A stretch of DNA of 64,000 bases, taken from positions 496,001 through 560,000 of the forward strand of contig NZ_CP133111.1 in the NCBI RefSeq assembly GCF_033001325.1, in the 5' to 3' direction. The notes under the pieces are model-generated. The model searched no databases, was not told the origin of the DNA, and saw nothing but the letters and a program-made list of their open reading frames with translations. Shown here one piece after another: positions 40,139 through 49,659 of this stretch (position 1 is its first letter; each line of letters begins with the position of its first letter). This DNA comes from Rhodopseudomonas sp. BAL398. Its GTDB lineage: Bacteria > Pseudomonadota > Alphaproteobacteria > Rhizobiales > Xanthobacteraceae. Position numbers and translations under genes: made by a program.

Positions 40139-41203
40139 ATGGCGTCGGTGCAGATTCACGACGTGCGCAAGTCATTCGGCGGATTTGAAGTGCTTCATGG
40201 CGTGTCGGTCCCGATCGAGGACGGCGCCTTCGTGGTCCTGGTCGGGCCCTCCGGCTGCGGCAAGTCGACCCTGCTGCGGATGCTGGCGGGGCTGGAGAAA
40301 ATCACCTCGGGGACGATCTCGATCGGCGACCGCGTCGTCAACGACGTGCAGCCCAAAGAGCGCGACATCGCCATGGTGTTCCAGAACTACGCGCTGTATC
40401 CGCACATGACGGTCGAGCAGAATATGGGCTTTTCGCTCAAGCTGCGCGGCGCCAATGCGGCGGAGATCACCGAGAAGGTCAACCGCGCCGCCGACATTCT
40501 CGATTTGCGCAAGCTGCTCGACCGGTTTCCGCGCCAGCTCTCCGGCGGCCAGCGCCAGCGCGTCGCGATGGGCCGCGCCATCGTCCGCGATCCGCAAGTG
40601 TTCCTGTTCGACGAGCCGCTGTCCAATCTCGACGCCAAGCTGCGCGTCGCGATGCGTACCGAGATCAAGGAACTGCATCAGCGGCTGCAAACCACCACCG
40701 TCTATGTCACCCATGACCAGATCGAGGCCATGACCATGGCGGATAAGATCGTGGTGATGCAGGACGGCATTGTCGAGCAGATGGGCGCGCCGCTCGATCT
40801 GTACGACCGCCCGGACAACAAATTCGTCGCCGGCTTCATCGGCTCGCCGGCGATGAATTTTCTCGAGGGCACGATCAAGGTCAATGGCGGCCAACCCTGG
40901 GTCGAGACTGCCAATGGCGCCAAGCTGCCGATCACCGCGGTCCCGGCCGGCTCCGATGGCCGCGCGGTGACCTATGGGATTCGCCCCGAGCATCTGGAAT
41001 TCGCCGATAGTGGCATCCGGGCCGAAGTCGCGGTGGTGGAGCCGACCGGCTCCGAAACCCAGCTGGTGGCGCGGATCGGTACCCAGGAGATCATCGCGAT
41101 CTTCCGCGACCGCCGCCCGGTGCGGCCCGGCGATATCATCCATCTGCAGCCGCGGCCCAGCGCCGCGCATCTGTTCGATCAGGAGTCCGGTAAGCGTCTA
41201 TGA
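40139..41203 (+). CDS. ABC transporter ATP-binding protein (MalK/UgpC type)
   Basis: 354 residues, ATG 40139 after GGGAGGGG. Walker A GPSGCGKST (36-44), Q-loop VFQNYALYPHM, signature LSGGQRQRVAMGRA, Walker B VFLFDEPLSNLDAKL and the switch His in TVYVTHDQIEAM. A C-terminal TOBE/OB domain (RPEHLEFADSG) is typical of sugar importers. It energises the permease pair encoded at 42992-44852. The first gene of the importer operon, it diverges from the sugar-acid dehydratase across a 224-bp control region. Confidence 0.95.
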   Translation: MASVQIHDVRKSFGGFEVLHGVSVPIEDGAFVVLVGPSGCGKSTLLRMLAGLEKITSGTISIGDRVVNDVQPKERDIAMVFQNYALYPHMTVEQNMGFSLKLRGANAAEITEKVNRAADILDLRKLLDRFPRQLSGGQRQRVAMGRAIVRDPQVFLFDEPLSNLDAKLRVAMRTEIKELHQRLQTTTVYVTHDQIEAMTMADKIVVMQDGIVEQMGAPLDLYDRPDNKFVAGFIGSPAMNFLEGTIKVNGGQPWVETANGAKLPITAVPAGSDGRAVTYGIRPEHLEFADSGIRAEVAVVEPTGSETQLVARIGTQEIIAIFRDRRPVRPGDIIHLQPRPSAAHLFDQESGKRL

Positions 41204-41261
41204 TGTCCTGAAATAACTAATTGGTCGATCAACGAACCAATAGCCAGGGAGAAGACAGAGC

Positions 41262-42587
41262 ATGACCGATTTCACACCCGACCGCCGCTCGCTGCTCAAG
41301 GGCGGCGCGATCACGCTGGCCGCGGCGGCGACGATGTCCGCCGATCAGCTGCTGGGTTACGCCAAGGCTTGGGCCGCGGACTCGCCGTGGAAGCCGGAGC
41401 CGGGCGCCAAGATCAATCTGCTGCGCTGGAAGCGTTTCGTCGAAGCCGAAGACGTCGCCTTCATGAAGATCGTCGATGCGTTCCAGAAGGCGACCGGCAC
41501 CACCATCACCGTCTCCAACGAATCCTATGACGACATCCAGCCCAAGGCCTCGGTCGCCGCCAATACCGGGCAGGGCCTCGACATGGTGTGGGGGCTGTAT
41601 TCGCTGCCGTTCCTGTTCCCCAGCAAATGCACCGACGTCACCGACGTCGCCGATTATCTCGGCAAGACATGCGGCGGCTGGGCCGATTCCGGCAAGGCCT
41701 ACGGGATGATGGGAAATAAGTGGATCGGCATTCCGGTGGCCGCCACCGGCGGTCTGGTGAACTACCGCATCAAGGCGATGGAAAAGGCCGGCCACAGCAA
41801 ATTCCCCGACGACCTCGGCGGCTTCCTCGATCTGATGCAGGGCATGAACAAGAACGGCACGCCCGGCGGCATGGCGCTGGGTCACGCCTCGGGCGACGCA
41901 AATGGCTGGCTGCATTGGGCGCTGTGGGCTCATGGCGGCAATCTGGTCGACAAGGACAACAAGGTGGTGATCAATTCGCCGGAGACCGCCAAGTCGCTGG
42001 ACTATGTCAAGAAGCTCTATGAGAGCTTCGTGCCCGGCACCGCGTCGTGGAACGATTCATCCAACAACAAGGCGTTCCTCGCCGAGCAGCTGCATCTCAC
42101 CGTCAACGGCATCTCGATCTATGTGGCGGCCAAGAAGAGCGCACCGCAGATCGCCGAGGACATGAACCACGCCCATCTGCCGCCCGGGCTCGACGGCAAG
42201 ACCCGCGAATTGCATCTCGGCTTCCCGATCCTGATCTTCAACTTCACCAAATACCCGAAGGCCTGCAAGGCCTTCACCGCCTTCCTGCTGGAGCCGCCGC
42301 AGTTCAATCCGTGGATCGAAGCGGCGCAGGGTTATCTGTCGCACTTCCTGCTCGCCTACGACAACAATCCGGTGTGGACCGCGGACCCGAAGACGACGCC
42401 GTATCGCGACGTCGCCAAGACCGCCTCGACGCCGGCCGGGCTCGGCCAGCTCAATGAAAACGCCGCAGCCGCGATCGCCGATTTCATCGTGGTCGACATG
42501 TTCGCCAATTACGCCACCGGCCGCGAGGACGTGAAAGGCGCAATGGCCTCGGCCGAACGCCAGGCCAAGCGGATCTATCGGTCGTGA
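41262..42587 (+). CDS. ABC transporter extracellular solute-binding protein, Tat-exported
   Basis: 441 residues. The N-terminus has a twin-arginine signal (DRRSLLKGGAITLAAAATMS; Arg8-Arg9). Family 1 binding-protein features include INLLRWKRFVEAEDVAF, WGLYSLPFLFPSKC and LGFPILIFNFTKYPKA. It captures a sugar or polyol in the periplasm for the permeases downstream. Tat export of a solute-binding protein suggests folding, perhaps with a ligand or metal, before export. A 404-bp gap with two repeats separates it from the permease genes. Confidence 0.92.
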   Translation: MTDFTPDRRSLLKGGAITLAAAATMSADQLLGYAKAWAADSPWKPEPGAKINLLRWKRFVEAEDVAFMKIVDAFQKATGTTITVSNESYDDIQPKASVAANTGQGLDMVWGLYSLPFLFPSKCTDVTDVADYLGKTCGGWADSGKAYGMMGNKWIGIPVAATGGLVNYRIKAMEKAGHSKFPDDLGGFLDLMQGMNKNGTPGGMALGHASGDANGWLHWALWAHGGNLVDKDNKVVINSPETAKSLDYVKKLYESFVPGTASWNDSSNNKAFLAEQLHLTVNGISIYVAAKKSAPQIAEDMNHAHLPPGLDGKTRELHLGFPILIFNFTKYPKACKAFTAFLLEPPQFNPWIEAAQGYLSHFLLAYDNNPVWTADPKTTPYRDVAKTASTPAGLGQLNENAAAAIADFIVVDMFANYATGREDVKGAMASAERQAKRIYRS

Positions 42588-42636
42588 TCGATCCCGGCGC
42601 CGGCGCGTGCATTGTTCGCGCCGGCGCCAACCACCG

Positions 42637-42775
42637 CGTCCCGGGCGCGGCGCGGCGCACTCGGGTCCGCGCTACGCGCGGCCCGAGCACAGGCTCCGCG
42701 CCGCTCCGCAGAACCGGGACCCCGGTTGCTGCGCCGGCATCCCACGGCGGCGCGTTGCGCAGCATCCGGGGCACG
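42637..42775. repeat. Family B repeat inside the ABC operon
   Basis: CGTCCCGGGCGCGG start, CCGCAGAACCGGGACCCCGGTT core and CATCCGGGGCACG end (shown in parts); shares these with copies at 49264, 53318, 53697 and 53873. Confidence 0.82.
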
Positions 42776-42797
42776 GTGGCGATGTTGAGGGTTGAGC

Positions 42798-42907
42798 CGT
42801 CATTGCGAGCCGTCGGTCGGTGCGCAGCGCCGGCCGACGGGCGAAGCAATCCAGGGGCGTCACGCTCAGCGCTGAATTGCTTCGTCGCTTCGCTCCTCGC
42901 AATGACG
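42798..42907. repeat. Family A repeat inside the ABC operon
   Basis: CGTCATTGCGAG ... CTCGCAATGACG, 22 bp after the family B copy. Together they fill the gap between the binding-protein and permease genes (42588-42991). Confidence 0.88.
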
Positions 42908-42991
42908 CTGGGGATTGCTGCTGCGGCGAAGATGCGATGACGAAAGAGATGCGATGATGGCCGTTTTGATCGAAGCTGGAGAGGCAGAGCG

Positions 42992-43948
42992 ATGACCACC
43001 GTCGAGACCTCGCTGCCGCAACGCAAGCCGGCGCCGGCTGCCTCTTCGTGGCAGCGGCTGAGCACCAATCACAGCTGGCTGGCGGCCTGGTTCATGCTGC
43101 CGGCCGCCGCCTTCCTGATCCTGTTTCTGGCCTATCCGCTGTTTCTCGGGGTGTGGATGAGCTTCACCGACGAGCGGATCGGCCGCACCGGGGTCTTTAT
43201 CGGGCTGGAGAACTACCAATGGCTGTGGGACGATTCGGTGTTCTGGCTCAGCGTGTTCAACACGCTGCTCTACACCATCGTGGCCAGCGCCATCAAATTC
43301 GCCGTCGGCCTGTATCTGGCGCTGCTGCTCAACCGGCACATGCCGTTCAAGGCGCTGATCCGCGCCGCCGTGCTGGTGCCGTTCATCGTCCCCACGGTGC
43401 TGTCGGCGATCGCGTTCTGGTGGATCTATGACGCGCAGTTTTCGATCATCTCGTGGTCGCTGATCAAAATGGGGCTGATCACCGAGAATATCAATTTCCT
43501 CGGCGATCCCAACATGGCGCGCGGCAGCGTGATCTTCGCCAATATCTGGCGCGGCGTGCCGTTCGTCGCCATCACGCTGCTGGCCGGGCTGCAGACGGTG
43601 TCGCCGTCGCTCTACGAGGCCGCGACGCTGGACGGCGCCACCTCGTGGCAGCGCTTTCGCTACATCACCTATCCGCTGCTGACGCCGATCATCGCCGTGG
43701 TGATGACGTTTTCGGTGCTGTTCACCTTCACCGATTTTCAATTGATCTGGGCGCTGACCCGCGGCGGCCCGGTGAACTCGACGCATCTGATGGCGACGCT
43801 GAGCTATCAGCGCGGCATTCTGTCGGGCCGGCTCGGGGAGGGCGCGGCGATCGCCACCGCGATGATCCCGTTCCTGTGCGCGGCGATCGCGATTTCCTGG
43901 TTCGGCATGCAACGCCGCAAATGGCAGCAAGGCTCAGACAATGACTGA
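42992..43948 (+). CDS. ABC transporter permease (sugar, MalF/UgpA type)
   Basis: 318 residues with six predicted helices, starting WLAAWFMLPAAAFLILFLAY. The EAA loop that docks the ATPase is YEAATLDGATSWQRFRYITYP. It overlaps the second permease gene by 8 bp. It forms the inner-membrane channel with the 43941-44852 product. Confidence 0.93.
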   Translation: MTTVETSLPQRKPAPAASSWQRLSTNHSWLAAWFMLPAAAFLILFLAYPLFLGVWMSFTDERIGRTGVFIGLENYQWLWDDSVFWLSVFNTLLYTIVASAIKFAVGLYLALLLNRHMPFKALIRAAVLVPFIVPTVLSAIAFWWIYDAQFSIISWSLIKMGLITENINFLGDPNMARGSVIFANIWRGVPFVAITLLAGLQTVSPSLYEAATLDGATSWQRFRYITYPLLTPIIAVVMTFSVLFTFTDFQLIWALTRGGPVNSTHLMATLSYQRGILSGRLGEGAAIATAMIPFLCAAIAISWFGMQRRKWQQGSDND

Positions 43949-44852
43949 CACATTCGCCCCACGAGTCGTCGCCGCGACCACCGCCAAGGACGACGACAGC
44001 GACGGCATGAGCTATCTGGAGTCGCTGCCACGACGGCTGGTGACGCTGTATCTGCCGCTGTTCGTCATCCTGGTGGTGCTGCTGTTTCCGTTCTACTGGA
44101 TGGGCCTGACGGCGATCAAGCCGGACGAGCAGCTGATCGACATGGACAGCTACAACCCGTTCTGGGTGGTGAAGCCGACATTCAAGCACATCTCCAAGCT
44201 GCTGTTCGAGACCGACTATCCGCGCTGGCTGTGGAACACGATGTATGTCGCCGCCTGCGCCACCACGCTGTCGATCGTGGCCAGCGTGCTCGCCGCCTAT
44301 GCGATCGTGCGGCTGCGGTTTCGCGGCGCCCAGACCGTCGGCGCGGTGATCTTCATGGCCTATCTGGTGCCGCCGTCGATCCTGTTCATTCCGCTGGCCT
44401 CGGTGATCCAGGCCTATGGGCTGTTCGATTCGCCGCTGGCGCTGATCCTGGTCTATCCGACATTGCTGATCCCGTTTTCGACCTGGCTGCTGATGGGCTA
44501 TTTCAAGACCATCCCGTTCGAACTCGAGGAATGCGCGCTGATCGACGGCGCCTCGCGTTGGCAGATCCTGACCAAGATCGTGGTGCCGCTGGCGGTGCCG
44601 GGGCTGATCTCGGCCTTCATCTTCTCCTTCACGCTGTGCTGGAACGAGTTCATCTACGCGTTGACCTTCCTGCAATCGACCCAGAACAAGACCGTGCCGG
44701 TGGCGATCGTCAATGAATTCGTCGACGGCGACATCTACAAATGGGGCTCGCTGATGGCCGGCGCGCTGGTCGGCTCACTGCCGCTGGTGATCCTCTATGC
44801 GTTCTTCGTCGAACACTACGTCTCGGCGATGACCGGCGCGGTGAAGGAATAG
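43941..44852 (+). CDS. ABC transporter permease (sugar, MalG/UgpE type)
   Basis: 303 residues, six predicted helices. First helix LVTLYLPLFVILVVLLFPFY, EAA loop ELEECALIDGASRWQILTKI, and a C-terminal YAFFVEHYVSAMTGAVKE typical of MalG-like proteins. It is co-translated with the preceding permease (8-bp overlap). Substrate inferred only from context: a sugar or sugar acid processed by the adjacent dehydrogenases and dehydratase. Confidence 0.93.
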   Translation: MTDTFAPRVVAATTAKDDDSDGMSYLESLPRRLVTLYLPLFVILVVLLFPFYWMGLTAIKPDEQLIDMDSYNPFWVVKPTFKHISKLLFETDYPRWLWNTMYVAACATTLSIVASVLAAYAIVRLRFRGAQTVGAVIFMAYLVPPSILFIPLASVIQAYGLFDSPLALILVYPTLLIPFSTWLLMGYFKTIPFELEECALIDGASRWQILTKIVVPLAVPGLISAFIFSFTLCWNEFIYALTFLQSTQNKTVPVAIVNEFVDGDIYKWGSLMAGALVGSLPLVILYAFFVEHYVSAMTGAVKE

Positions 44853-44900
44853 GTTTGTTCACGGCGGCGTTCCGGGCGATGGGTTCGCAACACGAAAGGC

Positions 44901-45065
44901 CGTCATGCCGGGGCGTGAGCAGCGCCAGCTGCGAGCGAGCCCGGCATCCATATCCCCTGGCCGAAATGAGATCGACGGCATCGACAATACGCGGCACTGC
45001 GGCGTATGGATTCCGGGCCTGCACTGCAGCCGGCTGCGCCGGCTGAAGCGCATCCCGGAATGACG
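44901..45065. repeat. Family D repeat
   Basis: CGTCATGCCGGGGCGTGAGC start, ATCCCGGAATGACG end, with TATGGATTCCGGGCCTG internal arm; lies in the gap before the epimerase-family gene. Confidence 0.8.
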
Positions 45066-45120
45066 AACGACTAGTCCGAGCCGAAATTGTATTTATAAGA
45101 ACACGACAAGGAGCCGAAAT

Positions 45121-46107
45121 TTGCACATTCTCATTCTCGGCGCCGCCGGCATGGTCGGGCGCAAACTCACCGAGCGGCTGCTGCGCGACGGCCAACTGGG
45201 CCATCGCGAGATCACCCGGATGACGCTGCAGGACGTGGTGGCGCCGACAAAGCCGCTCGATGCCTCGATCGCGATCAGCATCGTCACTAGCGACTTCGCC
45301 GATCCGGCGGCCGCCGCGCCGCTCCTGGCGCATCGGCCCGACGTGATCTTTCATCTGGCGGCGATCGTCTCCGGCGAGGCCGAGGCCGAATTCGACAAGG
45401 GCTACCGCATCAATCTCGACGGCACCCGGCATCTGATCGACGCCATCCGCCATGCCGGCGGCGGTTACAAGCCACGGTTGGTATTCACCTCGTCGATCGC
45501 GGTGTTCGGAGCGCCGTTTCCGCCGCAGATCGGCGATGAGTTCTTTCACACCCCGCTGACCAGCTACGGCACCCAGAAATCGATCTGCGAATTGCTGATC
45601 GCCGATTACACCCGCAAGGGGTTCATGGATGGCATCGGCATCCGGCTGCCGACGATCTGCGTGCGGCCAGGCAAGCCCAACAAGGCGGCGTCGGGCTTCT
45701 TCTCCAATATCATGCGCGAGCCGCTGGCCGGGCAGGAGGCGGTGCTGCCGGTCGGCGACGATGTGCGGCACTGGCACGCCTCGCCGCGCTCGGCGGTCGG
45801 CTTCCTGCTCCATGCCGCCACCATGGACACTGCGGCGTTAGGGCCGCGGCGCAATCTGAGCATGCCCGGCCTGTCGGCGACGGTGGGCGAACAGATCGCG
45901 GCGCTGGAGCGCGTCGCCGGCAAGAATGTGGTGGCGCGGATCCGGCGCCAGCCCGATCCGGTGATCACCGGCATCGTCTCCGGCTGGCCGCGCGATTTCG
46001 TCACCGACCGCGCGCGGCAACTCGGCTTCACCACCGCCGAGCAGAGTTTTGACGACATCATCCGGATCCATATCGAGGACGAACTCGACGGCCATTTCGT
46101 CGCCTGA
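45121..46107 (+). CDS. denD: NAD-dependent epimerase/dehydratase-family enzyme, D-erythronate dehydrogenase-like
   Basis: 328 residues from a TTG with AGGAGCC upstream. Extended-SDR Rossmann motif ILGAAGMVGRK, FHLAAIVSGEAEAEFDKGY, VFTSSIAVFGAP and catalytic Tyr-x3-Lys in TSYGTQKSICELLI. The IRLPTICVRPGKPNKAASGF segment and overall length match the DenD (D-erythronate 2-dehydrogenase) group, which is often found in sugar-acid catabolic operons. It would oxidise an aldonate-type acid in the cytoplasm. The gene symbol is assigned by family resemblance; another sugar dehydrogenase of the same family is possible. Confidence 0.78.
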   Translation: MHILILGAAGMVGRKLTERLLRDGQLGHREITRMTLQDVVAPTKPLDASIAISIVTSDFADPAAAAPLLAHRPDVIFHLAAIVSGEAEAEFDKGYRINLDGTRHLIDAIRHAGGGYKPRLVFTSSIAVFGAPFPPQIGDEFFHTPLTSYGTQKSICELLIADYTRKGFMDGIGIRLPTICVRPGKPNKAASGFFSNIMREPLAGQEAVLPVGDDVRHWHASPRSAVGFLLHAATMDTAALGPRRNLSMPGLSATVGEQIAALERVAGKNVVARIRRQPDPVITGIVSGWPRDFVTDRARQLGFTTAEQSFDDIIRIHIEDELDGHFVA

Positions 46108-46119
46108 GCGTCCCACTCT

Positions 46120-46230
46120 CGTCATTGCGAGGAGCGTAGCGACGAAGCAATCCAGGGGCGTCGTGCACTGAGCCCCTGGATTGCTTCGCCTGCGCGCGGC
46201 GCGTTGCGCCGGCCCTGCCTCGCAATGACG
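46120..46230. repeat. Family A repeat
   Basis: CGTCATTGCGAGGAGCG left end and CTCGCAATGACG right end, with CAATCCAGGGG and CCCCTGGATTG arms. Confidence 0.88.
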
Positions 46231-46389
46231 GAGTTGTGTCCGGGCGGCTAGGCCCCGAGGCCGCGGCGGCCGCAAGGCTGACCTGCCGAAAAATCCGCAC
46301 AATCCGCCGCCCGGCGGGGGTGCTTTTTGGCTGTCGGTCATCCTATATTGGACGCCAGACGTGATCACACGCTTTCAGGGAGAATCGCC

Positions 46390-47559
46390 ATGAGTGCCAG
46401 CATCGTTGGATGGGCCCATACACCGTTCGGCAAATTCGACGCCGAGACCGTCGAGGGAATGATCGTCAAGGTCGCCAATGAGGCGATCGCCGATGCCGGC
46501 ATTGCGGCATCCGATGTCGACGAGATCGTGCTCGGGCATTTCAACGCCGGCTTCTCGCCGCAGGATTTCACCGCCGCCTTGGTGCTGCAGGCCGATCCGG
46601 CGCTGCGCTTCAAGCCGGCCACCCGGGTCGAGAACGCCTGCGCCACCGGCTCGGCCGCGGTGCATCAGGGCATCCGCGCCATCGAGGCGGGGGCCGCGAA
46701 GATCGTGCTGGTGGTCGGCGTCGAGCAGATGACGCGCACGCCGGGGCCGGAGATCGGCAAGAACCTGCTGCGCGCCTCTTACCTCGTCGAGGACGGCGAT
46801 ACGCCGGCCGGCTTCGCCGGGGTGTTCGGCATCATCGCCCAAAAATATTTCCAGAAATATGGCGACCAGTCCGACGCTTTGGCGATGATCGCCGCCAAGA
46901 ACCATCATAATGGCGTGTCCAACCCCTATGCGCAGATGCGCAAGGATTTCGGCTACGAGTTCTGCCGCGCCGAGGGCGAGAAGAATCCCTTCGTCGCCGG
47001 TCCCTTGAAGCGCACCGATTGCTCGCTGGTGTCGGACGGCGCCGCCGCGCTGGTGCTGACCGATGCCGAGACCGCGAAGTCGATGGGCAAGGCGGTGAAT
47101 ATCAAGGCCACCGCCCATGCGCAGGATTTCCTGCCGATGTCGAAGCGCGACATTCTGCAATTCGAAGGCTGCACCGTGGCCTGGCAGCGCGCGCTGGACA
47201 AGGCCGGCGTCACGCTGAACGATCTGTCCTTTGTCGAGACCCATGATTGCTTCACCATCGCCGAGCTGATCGAATATGAGGCGATGGGCCTGACCCCGAA
47301 GGGGCAGGGCGCCCGCGCCATCAAGGAAGGCTGGACCCAGAAGGACGGCAAGCTGCCGATCAACCCGTCCGGCGGCCTCAAGGCCAAGGGCCATCCGATC
47401 GGCGCCACCGGCGTCTCGATGCATGTGCTGAGCGCGATGCAACTGCTGGGACAGGCGCCCGAAGGCATCCAGATCAAGGACGCCAAGCTCGCCGGCATCT
47501 TCAACATGGGCGGCGCCGCGGTCGCCAATTATGTCTCGGTGCTCGAGCCCGCGAAGTAA
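46390..47559 (+). CDS. Thiolase-family acetyl-CoA acetyltransferase
   Basis: 389 residues from ATG 46390 (GGGAGAATCGCC upstream). The acylated Cys is in RVENACATGSAAVHQG (Cys84). The C-terminal catalytic part has SFVETHDCFTIAELIEYE and GGLKAKGHPIGATGVSMHV with the active-site His. SCP-x/thiolase type. It should cleave or form beta-ketoacyl-CoA. It begins the acyl-CoA gene block and is followed by an acyl-CoA ligase. Confidence 0.9.
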   Translation: MSASIVGWAHTPFGKFDAETVEGMIVKVANEAIADAGIAASDVDEIVLGHFNAGFSPQDFTAALVLQADPALRFKPATRVENACATGSAAVHQGIRAIEAGAAKIVLVVGVEQMTRTPGPEIGKNLLRASYLVEDGDTPAGFAGVFGIIAQKYFQKYGDQSDALAMIAAKNHHNGVSNPYAQMRKDFGYEFCRAEGEKNPFVAGPLKRTDCSLVSDGAAALVLTDAETAKSMGKAVNIKATAHAQDFLPMSKRDILQFEGCTVAWQRALDKAGVTLNDLSFVETHDCFTIAELIEYEAMGLTPKGQGARAIKEGWTQKDGKLPINPSGGLKAKGHPIGATGVSMHVLSAMQLLGQAPEGIQIKDAKLAGIFNMGGAAVANYVSVLEPAK

Positions 47560-47581
47560 GTCATGGTGATTGCCTCTCCGT

Positions 47582-47670
47582 CGTCATGCCCGCCTGTGCC
47601 GGGCATCCACGTCGTGGGCCCCGTGGACGCCCTCAAGGCGTGGATGGCCGGAACAAGCCCGGCCAAGACG
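47582..47670. repeat. Family D-like repeat
   Basis: CGTCATGCCCGCCTGTGCC start, GCATCCACGTC / GCGTGGATGGCC arms and GCCCGGCCAAGACG end. It diverges from the other D copies in its centre. Confidence 0.65.
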
Positions 47671-47720
47671 AGCCGTGAGTCAGCGCCAGTGATCCTTGGG
47701 ACAACTGAGAGACCCCGACG

Positions 47721-49250
47721 ATGAATGTGGCGGACTGGCTGGCGGCGTCCGCGCGGCTGCGACCCGAGGCGCCGGCGCTGCTGAGCGGCACCCGGGTCGA
47801 GGCCGACTACGCGACATTCGCGGCCCGCGCGGCCGCCTTCGGCGCGGCGCTGGCGCGCGATTATGCGATCGCGCCGGGCGACCGTGTCGCGCTGTTCATG
47901 ACCAATTGCACGCAATATCTCGAATGCCTTTACGGCATCTGGTGGGCCGGCGCGGTGGCGATCCCGATCAACGCCAAGCTGCACGGCCGCGAGGCCGCCT
48001 GGATCTGCCGCGACGCCGACGCCAGGCTGGCGCTGATTGGCGACGACACCGTCGAGGCCCTGACGGAAGCGGCCGGCGATCTGCCGCCGCTATTGCGCTC
48101 GCTGTCGGTCGACGGCGCGGAGTATCGCCGGCTGCGCGACGGCACCGGCGACGCGGCGCCGGTGGCGCGCGCCGACCATGACCTCGCCTGGCTGTTCTAC
48201 ACTTCGGGCACCACCGGGCGGCCCAAGGGCGTGATGCTGAGCCACGGCAATCTGGTGGCGATGTCGCTGTGCTATCTGGCCGATGTCGATCAGGTGTCGT
48301 CCGACGACGCCGCGCTCTATGCCGCGCCGCTGTCGCATGGCGCCGGGCTGTATAATTTCATTCACATCCGCTGCGGCGCCCGCCATGTGGTGCCGGAAAG
48401 CGGCGGCTTCGATCCCGATGAAGTGCTGGATCTCGGCAAGCAGCTGCGCAACGTCGCGATGTTCGCGGCTCCAACCATGGTGCGGCGGCTGGTCGACGCC
48501 GCCAAAAAGCGCGGCGAGAGCGGCGACGGCATCCGCACCATCGTCTATGGCGGCGGCCCGATGTATCTGGCCGATATCCGCGGCGCGATCGCCGTGATGG
48601 GCCAGCGCTTCGTGCAGATCTACGGCCAGGGCGAGTCGCCGATGACCATCACCTCGCTGCAACGCGAATGGCACGGCGCCGTCGATCATCCGCGCTATCT
48701 CGAACGCCTGGCCTCGGTCGGCACCGCGCAAAGCGCGATCTCGGTGCGGATCACCGATGCCGACGGCAAGCCTTTGCCGGCCGGCGAGACCGGCGAGATC
48801 GAGGCCCGGGGCCCGACCGTGATGCTGGGCTATTGGAACAATCCCAGCGCCAATGCCGAGACGCTGAAGGACGGCTGGCTGCGCACCGGCGATGTCGGCC
48901 GGCTCGACAATGACGGCTTCCTGACGCTGTCGGATCGCTCCAAGGACGTGATCATTTCCGGCGGCACCAATATCTATCCGCGCGAGGTCGAGGAGGCGCT
49001 GCTCACGCACCCCGATATCCGCGAGGTCTCGGCGATCGGCGTTGCCGATCCGGAATGGGGCGAGACCGTGGTGGCCTGCGTCGTGCTCGAAGACGGCGCG
49101 GCGCGGAGCGACGCCGCGCTCGACGCCCATTGCCTCAACGCGATCGCCCGCTTCAAGCGACCCAAGCGCTACATCTATCTCGATCAACTGCCGAAGAACA
49201 ATTATGGCAAAGTGCTGAAAACCGAGCTGCGCAAAATGCTGAAGGAGTAG
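47721..49250 (+). CDS. AMP-forming acyl-CoA synthetase
   Basis: 509 residues. ANL-family motifs: LFYTSGTTGRPKGVMLSH (P-loop), IYGQGESPMTITS, GYWNNPSANAETLKDGWLRT in part, GDVGRLDNDGFL, SDRSKDVIISGGTNIYPREV and the catalytic Lys in KNNYGKVLKTEL. It activates a carboxylic acid to its CoA thioester. Substrate not predictable from sequence. It lies between two thiolase genes, consistent with entry of an acid into beta-oxidation. Confidence 0.92.
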   Translation: MNVADWLAASARLRPEAPALLSGTRVEADYATFAARAAAFGAALARDYAIAPGDRVALFMTNCTQYLECLYGIWWAGAVAIPINAKLHGREAAWICRDADARLALIGDDTVEALTEAAGDLPPLLRSLSVDGAEYRRLRDGTGDAAPVARADHDLAWLFYTSGTTGRPKGVMLSHGNLVAMSLCYLADVDQVSSDDAALYAAPLSHGAGLYNFIHIRCGARHVVPESGGFDPDEVLDLGKQLRNVAMFAAPTMVRRLVDAAKKRGESGDGIRTIVYGGGPMYLADIRGAIAVMGQRFVQIYGQGESPMTITSLQREWHGAVDHPRYLERLASVGTAQSAISVRITDADGKPLPAGETGEIEARGPTVMLGYWNNPSANAETLKDGWLRTGDVGRLDNDGFLTLSDRSKDVIISGGTNIYPREVEEALLTHPDIREVSAIGVADPEWGETVVACVVLEDGAARSDAALDAHCLNAIARFKRPKRYIYLDQLPKNNYGKVLKTELRKMLKE

Positions 49251-49263
49251 ACGGATTTCATCC

Positions 49264-49428
49264 CGTGTCCCGGACGCGCCGCAGCGCGAAGCGCTGCCGC
49301 GCAGAGCCGGGACCCCGCTTTCCTGCGCTCCCCACACCGCGCCCCTTGCTGCGCGCCCCAAACCCGGGCCCCGGCTTAGCAGCGCACCACGCCGCAAGGG
49401 CGGCGCGTTGCGCAGTATCCGGGGCACG
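49264..49428. repeat. Family B repeat
   Basis: CGTGTCCCGGACGCG start and ATCCGGGGCACG end, with GCAGAGCCGGGACCCC and GGGCCCCGGCTTAGC internal blocks. It occupies much of the 409-bp gap 49251-49659; the remainder holds a terminator and no supported gene. Confidence 0.82.
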
Positions 49429-49611
49429 TATTGAGAGTTGCGTTGTGTCGCGGCGTCGCGCGCATGGCCGCATACGCCGCCGGCCCTTGATCTTGCCGAT
49501 CCCATGCCGTTACTAGACCGCAGAATGACGGCGCGCCAACAGCGCCGCGCGATTGCCGGGAGCGAAACCGACCATGGAACCCATGCGCGCCAGCGTCTTT
49601 GACCGGCTGAG

Positions 49612-49636
49612 GCCCGCGCGCCGCGTCGGGCTTTTT
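49612..49636 (+). terminator. Intrinsic terminator just before the thiolase-like gene
   Basis: GCCCG ... CGGGC stem with a 10-nt GC-rich loop and T5. It lies 24 bp before the next start, inside a 29-codon open frame (49574-49663) whose stop overlaps that start. Confidence 0.6.
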
Positions 49637-49659
49637 GCGTTCCAGCGCATGGCGGCGGC

